From: Patiria miniata
Lineage: Eukaryota; Echinodermata; Asteroidea; Valvatida; Asterinidae
Assembly (NCBI RefSeq): GCF_015706575.1
Contig: NW_024037063.1
Coordinates: 18,724,927 to 18,788,926 of the forward strand
Direction of reading: 5' to 3'
DNA length: 64,000 nt
In this document: piece after piece, positions 51,601-60,600 of the stretch
How positions within the stretch are numbered: the stretch's first letter is position 1
Layout of the letters: each line of letters begins with the position of its first letter
Made by a program: the position numbers and the translations under genes
The notes under the pieces: model-generated
What the model saw: only the letters and a program-made list of their open reading frames with translations
The model's database searches: none
What the model was told of the DNA's origin: nothing

Positions 51601-54600
51601 CGAACGAACCAAGTGCAATTCTACCGTGTAACTTTTTAACGGCCAGTAAAAATAATTTTTTCAGCGTAATGCAATTCAAAAGCATGAGACTTCCACAGAC
51701 TACAACGTCAAGCAAGAGACTGAACGCATTTGCGGACGAGTTTCACGCAACCACGTTTTTGGACTCTGCGATTGACGAAGACATCGGAAGGCTCAACGAG
51801 CGGATCAGGATCAAGGCGAAGGCGAAATCTGCGAAGAAAGAGAAACGCCACAACTGGACCATCGTGAAAACCCCGCAAGCGTACCTCCAACCATTCATGG
51901 ACGTCAGCATATTTTGTTGCATGGTTAGTTTTTGCCCCGTAAATGTGACGCAAACACTGGATTTCCTGTGTATTGTGTGCCACCCATCAATGCGTGCTAA
52001 ATTTCCTGAAATTTTCCTAAATTTGAATTCCAGCTAATTATAATCCTGGATTATTAACCAGTATTTGAAAAAAGCCAATGTTATTCCTCTTCTCTTGAAA
52101 ATGAAAGCATACTAAGCTGCTGTTATTTACCTACAATCTAGTAGGAAATTTCATAATATTTTTGGCATTTCATTTTTGAATTCTAATTAATCATTTCTGG
52201 TAATAAAACAAGGATTCCTCAAAAGCGCCCTAGGCACTGTAGCTCGCAAACCTGAAGAAACGTGTGGAGAGAAGACAATGAGAAGAAGTTACAGTTTTAG
52301 AGGTGGGAGGAAAAGCCTAGAAGAACATTCTGGGGAAAACCCGCGGAATCAGGCAGGGACTAAAAACCCAATCCACATGTTGGCCCAGGCGGGATTCGAA
52401 CCCGGGTCACAGCGAAAGGCGAGGAAAATACTGCTACGCCAACCTGACTTTGCATGCAGTATCCATTACCTATAATGAGCATATTTAAACTCTGAAATGT
52501 CTAAAATTCAAATTTTGGGCTGAGAAATTCGACTTGATGTCTGTTTTTTTCCCAGGTTCAGGAAGCACAAGCACTGTTTGACTCTGCTAGACAACACAGT
52601 CAACCACTAGAAACAGAACATTACAACACCATGCTACAAGCATGGGCAAGAAAGGTTAGTCAAATGCTCTAAAAAATGGTGAGCATGTTCCTAAGAAAAT
52701 GCATGAATGAGAACCCTGTCTGTATTTGTGTTCAAGTTGATCACAAATCAATTCACACTTCATCACAAGCTGATCACAAGTTGATCACAAGTCAATCTCA
52801 AGTCATTCTCAAGTCAATCACAAGTCAATCTCAAGTCATCACAAGTCAATCACAAGTCAATCACAAGTCACTCACAAGTCATTCACAAGTCAATCACGAG
52901 TCATTCTCAAGTCAATCACAAGTCAATTCCAAGTCAATCACAAGTCTGTAACTTGTATTGATTGTTATGGAGAAGTCATGAATAATTCATTGATTACTGA
53001 CTTGATGGACCAATCGCTTTGTTTCAGGGAGATCTTGAGCAGATTCAGAGCTTGTTTGCTCAAATGATATGAATGGAAGAAGTACATTTGGTTCATGAAT
53101 ATGTATGAGATGTAATAACTTGCATTGCTTGTTATGCAGAAATCATGAATAATTCAGTGTTACTGACGTGATCAACCAATCGCTTTTATTTCAGGGAGAT
53201 CTTGGGCAGATCCGGAGCTTGTTTGCTCAGATGATATCAAGTCAAGTCAAGCCCGATCTACAATCTTACGCTGCTGCATTGGAGTGCATGGGACGGTAAG
53301 ATTCCAAACAACGCCATTTTCCAAATTCAAAAAGGAGAAGAAATTACAGTTTTAGAGGTGGGAGGAAAACCCCAGAGGAATATTCTGAGGAAAACCCACG
53401 GAATCAGGTAGGGACTGAAAACCAATCCATGTGTGGTTCAGGCAGGAATCGAACCCAGGCCATAAGGGTGGAAGGCGAAGAAAGTACCGCTGCACCAACC
53501 TGACTCCCATAAGGCTGTCTGAAGAAAATTTATCATTTTGTTTGTTTCCTTAGAATGAAAGATACGGATCATGTGATTGTCACCAAGTGCCTAGAGCAGA
53601 TGGAATCTGAGCAGCTATCGGTCGCAGACATCTTCAACGTTTGTACCTTCACCAATGATAGCAGAGAGGTCATCTTGGGTTTGCTTCAAGATGTCCTCCC
53701 AGGGTTTGAGGCTCCACCCCCTGTGAAGCGCCCTCAATGTCGGCTGCGTATCGTGGAGGATCTGTACGGAGAAGGGAATTCAACGCCAAAGGTTCACAAT
53801 CTAAGAGACTATTTAAGATCTTAAAGAATGTAAAGTAATTTTCAGAAAGTTGAACAATTGATTGGACCGGGGTTTAAACCTGTGACCTCCAGATTGCCGT
53901 TCCGGTGCTCTACCAACTGAGCTATCCAGCCCTATATTGGTGGTTCCCCATTTTGTGACTGCTTATCCCTATCACAAAAACTTGTATAGGAAATGCAGTG
54001 TTGCAGAGCATTATTGGTATGACGAGGGTTGGATTTTACCCGTGTAGTATAGAAGTTTTAGGTTTTATCAAAAATTCTAAAATGATATTATCTTTGTTTC
54101 AGATGGATGTAAGCTCTAACGCAGTGATCACCCAAGACAAGATTCGGAGCAAGCTGGATGAGCAGATGGCCATGGAGAAGATTGAGACAGTGATGATACC
54201 GTCCGTAGAGCAAGAGAATCCTTTAAGTCACCACACCCTTCAGAAGGTACAGGAGATCAAAGGCCACACCCCCTAAAATGAGATTTTGATGTACCCTTCC
54301 AATATCAAAAACTCTCAGAAGCCACACCCTAAAGATTATAGCCACACCCCTAGAGATAACCAAGCCCCCAGAGATTAATAGCCACGCCCCAGAAATTAAT
54401 TGTCACGCCCCTAGAGATTAGTATCTACAGCCCTAGAGATGAATAGCCACACCCCTAGAGATGAATAGCCACACCCCTTGATAACCACATCCTTAGAGGT
54501 TAATAGCCTACCCCTTGGCATTTTTAGCCACACCCATATAGATTAATAGCCACACCCCTACAGATGAATAGCCACACCTATTGAAGAAGGCCTTTTGAAA

Positions 54601-57600
54601 ATGATAGACTACACTCGTGTTTGTATGGTCCCACCTTTAAAGGTATAGTCCATCATTTGTAATTTGTGCATTTTGTTTGTTTGAAGCAACAAAAGTGCTC
54701 AAAATCTAAAGAAGGGTACTGAACAACTAACCTGATGAAGTTTCAGCTAATCTTCAGCTGTACATTCCGAGATCTCAATTTCAAATCAAAAGTTACTGAA
54801 TCATGTTTTGAATTGTTTTGAATTGCAGCTATACGCGACGTCGCGCACTGATCCGACGAATATAACAACCGCGCGCGCGTGTGCGTCGTTCCAATACTTG
54901 TGCGCGCTGCGCTGAATAACAAAACGAACTACTAATTTAAATTTTCCTACGGTGCTTCTTAAGAATCACCGTTGGAAATGCCTTCTTTCGTTGATTACTT
55001 CAAAATGACAGCTTCCCAGAAAGAATAATTTCACTGGGAGTTTAGTTCCCTTACTATCTTTCGACCAAGTTTGTTTTTCAACAATAATTACGCCAGTTAC
55101 TTTTCGGATGGCTGCAAATGATGGACTCTAGCTTTAAATGATTTACATTTCTAAATATTCATATTTTTTGAAAACCCTTTGTTTTTCTCCAGCGTGCCAT
55201 TTTGGAAGAACACCGACAGCTATGGCAGAAGGCCTTGCTGACGGCACTGAAGTTTGAAATTCAGAAACTTGCCAAGATGAACAATCCAAGACGTAAGTGG
55301 ATTCTTAATTTCGTTATTTCTTAATTCAATGTTAATTGCAGATAATACTCACTGTTGGAAGTATTGACGTCATACCATTTTTGAGTTATTTTTTGTTTCA
55401 TTTCCACAGGGGCAACCGTCGGCAAGTTGAATTTCTACCCATTCCTGTCCATCATGGAACCGGAGGAATACGTAGAGTTAATGCTGGAGGCTCTGCAGAA
55501 CCTCGCGACGTCAACAGAGGGCAGTATGACCGTCTCGCTGTCCAGAGAACTGGGTTACAAAGTCCAACGCAAATTTTTCATTCGCAGGAAGATTAAGACT
55601 GGTGTGGCTGATAAGGTAGAATTAAAGTCATTTCTCCTGCATGCAAAAAAACAGAACCCACAAAATTATATTAAATTGATCAAGAATGGCTGTTCTTGTT
55701 GTGCATATAGTCTCCACAATGGGCCGGACTTGGCCTATTCATTGGCGTTACAAGGTTATCCTATACAATAGAACTGCCCGGATCTCTTCACCACTCTACC
55801 ACAAGTCTAATTCACAATTGACAGTCATTTGTTAAGTCAGTCAGTCTTCAATACAAGATCTAAGACCAGAAAACATAATCTAAAGTGTCAAAGCGAGTGG
55901 GGTTTGAACCTGCGACCTCCGGAATATTGTTCCCGTGCTCTACCAACTGAGCTGTACAGCCCTATATTGGCGGTTCTCCATTTTATCAGTGTATTTTTTA
56001 TATTTGTGAAATGGACAAATTGTTGATATTTAAGAATTATGAATTTAGAGTGAAACATTCCAGCACTATTACCATTTTTTAAAGGGAGTTTAGTAACACA
56101 TTTCTAAATTGTTTCCAATTTTTGTCTTTAGTTGCAGAAGTTATACAAACAGTTTGTGACGGAGAGTGTAGGTGTGCGTGCGCTCAACCATCGTGAATTG
56201 TGGCAAAGCATTGAAGACAGAAATCCGGAAGGACCCACCGTGGTAAGAATTTGGATTTAAAAAACTTATTTTTAGGGAAAAGTCGTCACGGATATACAAC
56301 CATGTTGTGTCGAGTCCATCACATATCCTCACAAGTCCTCGCAAGTCTTCACAAGTCTATTACAAGTCCTCACATGTCCTCGCAAGTCCTCACAAGTCCT
56401 TACAAATCCTCACAAGTCCATCACATGTCCTTGCAAGTCCTCACAAGTCCATCACAAGTCCTCATATAACCTCGCAAGTCCTCACAAGTCCCCACAAGTC
56501 AAATCACAAGTCCTCATAAGTCTTCACAAGTCCTCGCAAGTCCATCACAAGTCCTCGCAAGTCCATCACAAGTCTATCACAAGTCCATCACATGTCCTGG
56601 CAAGTCCATCACATGTCCTGGCAAGTCCTCACAAGTCAAATCACCAGTCCTCATAAGTCTTCGCAAGTCCATCACAAGTCCAAACTGGGTCCCCGAGAGA
56701 CCATCACAAGTCCTCACAAGTCAATAACAAGTCCTCACAAGTCCTTGCAAGTCCTTACAAGTCCTCACAAGTTTTCACAAGTCAAATTACAAGTCTCACA
56801 AGTCCTCTCAAGTCCATCACAAGTCTTTGCAAGTCAATCACAAGTCCTCTGGACTGATGAACAGACTTGTGATTGACTATGGACCTGACTTGTGCTGGAC
56901 ACAATTACAACATTCAAAATTAACTTTGAAGTATGGTTAAGAGTGTTATTTTAGAGTATTAGTTTTGACAATTGAGAAATAAAATTTCATCTTAATTCAT
57001 TATTATCTTAGAATGCTGATGTGTACGGCTGGCCAGCTACTATAACTCTAGGGGTAAGTTTTGAATGACATGAATTTCAAATTGCATCAAAATGTTTTTC
57101 TTGGAAAAAAAAGAGAAAAATATGACCAATCAAATTAAAAAGTGGACAAGGCAACTTTTACAGAATTTAGAGTTCTGTTTTGCAACTCGTGGGGGTGTAA
57201 AAAAATTTGTCAAATTAATTTAGATTCAGGGCTTTTTCGTCAAACTTCCTTTTTTTCACTAGCTTGGGAGCCTTCTCGCTGACGTGATGATCAGGGAAGT
57301 CAAGATCAATGTTAACATGGCCAACAGCAGGAAAGACAAGTAAGTAATAGCAAGACTAGGCAAGTCTAATAAAGCTGGTACCAGAGTACACAATTCAATT
57401 CAATTGATTCAGAATAGCTATTCACTGGAAGTCTTTATGTGCATCTGGTCTACACACTGGGCCGGATTTAGCCATTCATTGGCGATACGGGTAATCCTAT
57501 ACAATAGCACTGCTCGGTTCACAAGTGACAGTCAGTGGGATATGTACAACGAGGACACTAGGCTGGCCCTCTGGGACCAGCAAAAATTAGTTTCGTATCC

Positions 57601-60600
57601 TGAAAACAAAAACGATCCTTAACCCTTTAATTCTGGTACCGCCCCAAACCGCAACAGCATTGTATGGTTCTTTGGATTCATCAGGGAATTTAGGCAATGT
57701 AGTATAATGTTATATAATGTTATACATTGTAATACAATGTAATACTTCAATGTAATATAATGCAATGCAAAGTAGTGAAATGTAGTGCAATGTAGTACAA
57801 TGTAGTGCAATGTAGTACAATGTAGTGCAATGTAGTACAATGTAGTATAATGTAACACAGTTGCTAATGAAAAAATGAAATCATCAATTTGTGTCTTTTC
57901 CAACAGAAAGATGATCCCGGCTCTGTACTACATGTACACCTATAGGAGTTTCAAGCAAGTTGGATATGTTAAGGTACACCAAGTTTTTGACTTAACAGAT
58001 TTTATTGAGAATTTGGAATTGTTAACTTGTAGTCTGGGTACTCCACTTCAGGAGGGTCAAACACGTACCTCCTCAGGATGTTACCCCCATTTGTACCTTA
58101 TTACAATGAATTGATTGTCTAACAATTACTTTGGTCATTATATCTACAGGTATATAGTACAGATTGAAGTAAAACAAACCAACAAATTTGCAACGTCTTT
58201 TGCCGATTGCCATAGTATCTTTGTTGTACTTTTTCTACTTTATCAAAAGTACTTTGTCATATATGTTTTGTCTCGTCTGAACACTTGTAAAATTCTTTCC
58301 TACCTAGCCGCATCCATCACTTGTGGAGTTACTACAGCAGGCCAAGAAGTCCCAAATGCCATTTGAGAGCAACCTCCTACCAATGTTGACTCCGCCCATC
58401 CCTTGGACCTCCGTCAAGTTTGGCGCCTATCCTCTCAGCACTAGTAAGTTTCCACAGCAACCTGTTAAATTTCCTGAACCAAAGTTCATTTTCAATGATG
58501 GAGACATGAAAATGTTCTAATCCTGGCCTATTTTTTTTGTCCACAGCTAAGATCATGCGTTGTAGGGACGGAACGCCACAGCATCAACTACTGCTGGAGA
58601 AGTCCAAGTCCGCTGAGCTGTATCCGGTCTTAGATTCTCTCAATCAGCTCGCAGCTGTGCCGTGGAAGGTTAACAAACCTGTAAGTCGCAAGGAAAGGTC
58701 TGAAAATATATTTAGCGATAGAATAAGAAGTTCGGAAGATATAGAGCCCCTTTAATGTGACGTCACGTGACACATGATGATGTCATCATGACGTCATTGT
58801 TTGGCAATCACCTTCAGATGAGATTTAAAGGTTTGCATGGTGGAAAGATACTAAGACAAGATAAGTTTGCGGTAGCACCATGTGAATAAATCTCTTTTGT
58901 GAGTATGTGTGGTTCTGAAAAGAACCGGAGGGATTCCTCACATGGTGCTACCGCAAACTTATCTTGTCTCAGCACCTTCAGGTGATGCTCAATGTGTGTG
59001 CCAAGTTTGAAGTTTATCGAATTACAAAAAGTGTAAAAATGGGGTGTAGGATAAAAATGTGTACAAAGTCTATGGAGAAGAATGCAAAAAGAAAAGAAAT
59101 TTGAACGAAAACAATAGCTGTTTCAACTCATTGCCGAAACAGTAATCAATAAATTAATGTTTTCCTCCATTTCAGTATTTTAATTTTTTAAAACTTCAGC
59201 ATTTGTGTCTGTCTGCTTTGTGATAAAAAACTGATTTTTTTTCTTCTATTTTTTTTCCTTTAGATTCTGGATGTTATTATCTCAGTTTTCAGAGACGGTG
59301 GGAGTGAAGTTTTGGACATACCGCAACTAGCATCTGTGCTGCCATCCATGCCCAAACCAACAGGGTACAAAATGTTTTTCTAAATTCATTTTTTTTTTAA
59401 AGTTCATCAATTTCATTCCTGCCCTCATGAATTCAGAAAGAAATGATACAAGGCAAGCCAAAACTGACAGGAATGTTGTGGATAGAGGGCAGGGTATTAA
59501 TTTTTGAGGGAAATTTGGGGGTAAAACACGGATGACAAAACACAACCAAGTAAAGATGGTGATTACCGTGACGCACCGCGAATGCGCAAAACCGTATTGA
59601 TTCGCATGGCATCAACTGTAAAATGCGTAAAGATATCACAGAAAGATCCCGTTCTCAACTAGAAAAAAATAATAGTGTCCTACGAATTCAAGCGAAGTCT
59701 GCTTTAGGTTGCATTTTGGAATAATAAAAATACTCTTGACTCTGCCAAAACTGAAAGGGAGGGTTGTAACACACAATTGCCACTTTCGAAGCTCATAACT
59801 TGTTCATCTTTAGTATGATGTTCTGATTGGTCCGTTCGGATTAACAGAGAGGCCACTCAAGACGAATTGACAAAGGTCCAACACGAGAGGGCAGCGCTAC
59901 GCAAGAAGCTAGCCGAGATGCACTCGCAACGCATGGACATGCTGTACAAGCTGTCCATTGCTGATAAGGTAAATATCAGTTTGTCTACAAGTAAACTTGA
60001 ATGCTTGATCCTGATTGGTTGATCCATAGCAACAACAATATTCCATCTTCTATGGTCCGTATACCTCGCGGGTATTGCTCTGTTCCCAATGTATATGTTC
60101 CGCAATTTATCACCACTAGCGTATAGTACAGTGTTTGCCTTTGTACACTGAGAGGTGTGCACGCCTTAAGATTCTCCATTTTGATTATCATTGTGAGCCT
60201 TAAAATGTATTTACCATTAGTTAAAGTTCTAATTACAGTCGAACCCTGATAAGAAGATCAATGTTAATACAAGATACTGCTAATAACAAGCAAAATTTTA
60301 GGTCCCAAGTCTCTGTTTTTCTTTGTTTTCCATTACTGTTAATACAAGGTACCTGTTATAACAAGGTAATTGGTAAAGTCCCAAGGACCTTGTTATAAAG
60401 GTGTTCGACTGTATTTTGAGAGACCAGGTTTCATAGCAAATGAAGCTGTTTTGGGCTGAAAATATATATACTGTATGTGAAATACACCTCAACTACATCA
60501 AATCGGGTTAAAAAAAATTTGCCCCCTCCCAAAAGAAATCAACAAATTGCAATCTACCTACCCTAATTTGAAACAGCTTGTAATCAGAAGTTTTTTTTTT

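Noticed and set aside
56251-56876. [11 protein letters not shown]-type repetitive open frames
   Set aside because: Frames through the 11-bp minisatellite; all three frames give similar repetitive text.
57619-57903. [11 protein letters not shown]-type open frame
   Set aside because: Translation of the TACAATGTAGTG tract in POLRMT intron 12.
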